From assembly GCA_030694005.1 (NCBI GenBank), contig JAUXZG010000258.1, forward strand, positions 1 to 36,652: DNA of 36,652 bases, given 5' to 3'. The DNA is from Desulfobaccales bacterium. GTDB lineage: Bacteria; Desulfobacterota; Desulfobaccia; Desulfobaccales; 0-14-0-80-60-11. This document shows, piece by piece, positions 36,622 through 36,652 of the stretch. Position numbers and translations under genes: made by a program. Below the pieces are notes generated by a model. The model saw nothing but the letters and a program-made list of their open reading frames with translations, was not told the DNA's origin and did not search any database. Each line of letters opens with the position of its first letter. The stretch's first letter is position 1.

Positions 36622-36652
36622 GTGATTTGGGGGAGGGGGCCAGGGGTCGCAG
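36622..36652. repeat. GC-rich repeat, copy 9 (truncated by window end)
   Basis: GATTTGGGGGAGGGGGCCAGGGGTCGCAG three bases after the nifU-like stop. Confidence 0.7.

Noticed and set aside
1-36652. CRISPR array
   Set aside because: Recurrent repeats are kilobases apart and modular, with no regular direct-repeat/spacer pattern and no cas genes.
1-36652. tRNA or rRNA genes
   Set aside because: No cloverleaf with a GGTTCGA-type T-loop and no rRNA signature was found on either strand by eye; tRNAscan-SE and barrnap would be decisive.

Overview
Chromosomal window from a GC-rich anaerobic bacterium. Gene content suggests a Desulfobacterota/deltaproteobacterial sulfate reducer or syntroph (inference only). 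It is mostly housekeeping and C1/redox metabolism: cdsA, a TolC-like gene, an NAD-dependent epimerase, a Gld-type ABC exporter with GldG-like and DUF4340 partners, surE, hdrC-hdrB-like genes, trxA-trxB-bamD, metV-metF (minus strand) divergent from fhs, an nfnA-nfnB-like pair, a pentapeptide-repeat membrane protein, a stand-alone cooS, a SUMF1/FGE-like protein, a RES-domain protein, an addB-addA-like pair, ftsH, a zinc alcohol dehydrogenase and a NifU C-terminal-domain protein. I saw no CRISPR array, rRNA, tRNA, prophage or intact transposase, and no convincing new protein-coding system. The most interesting signals are non-coding. (1) A modular GC-rich palindromic repeat family recurs about nine times, nearly always just 3' of a stop codon with the same module facing the gene; its central stem differs in sequence between copies but remains self-complementary. 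(2) The 471-bp metV/fhs intergenic region has two divergent TTGACA-N17 promoters, each followed by a foldable leader. (3) Three MITE-like nested inverted-repeat elements are present, two of them stacked upstream of cooS. (4) There are two gene remnants: a SIMPL/DUF541 fragment and an SGNH-hydrolase-like fragment that abuts and overlaps the RES gene. All calls come from reading the sequence and ORF translations; no database search was run.
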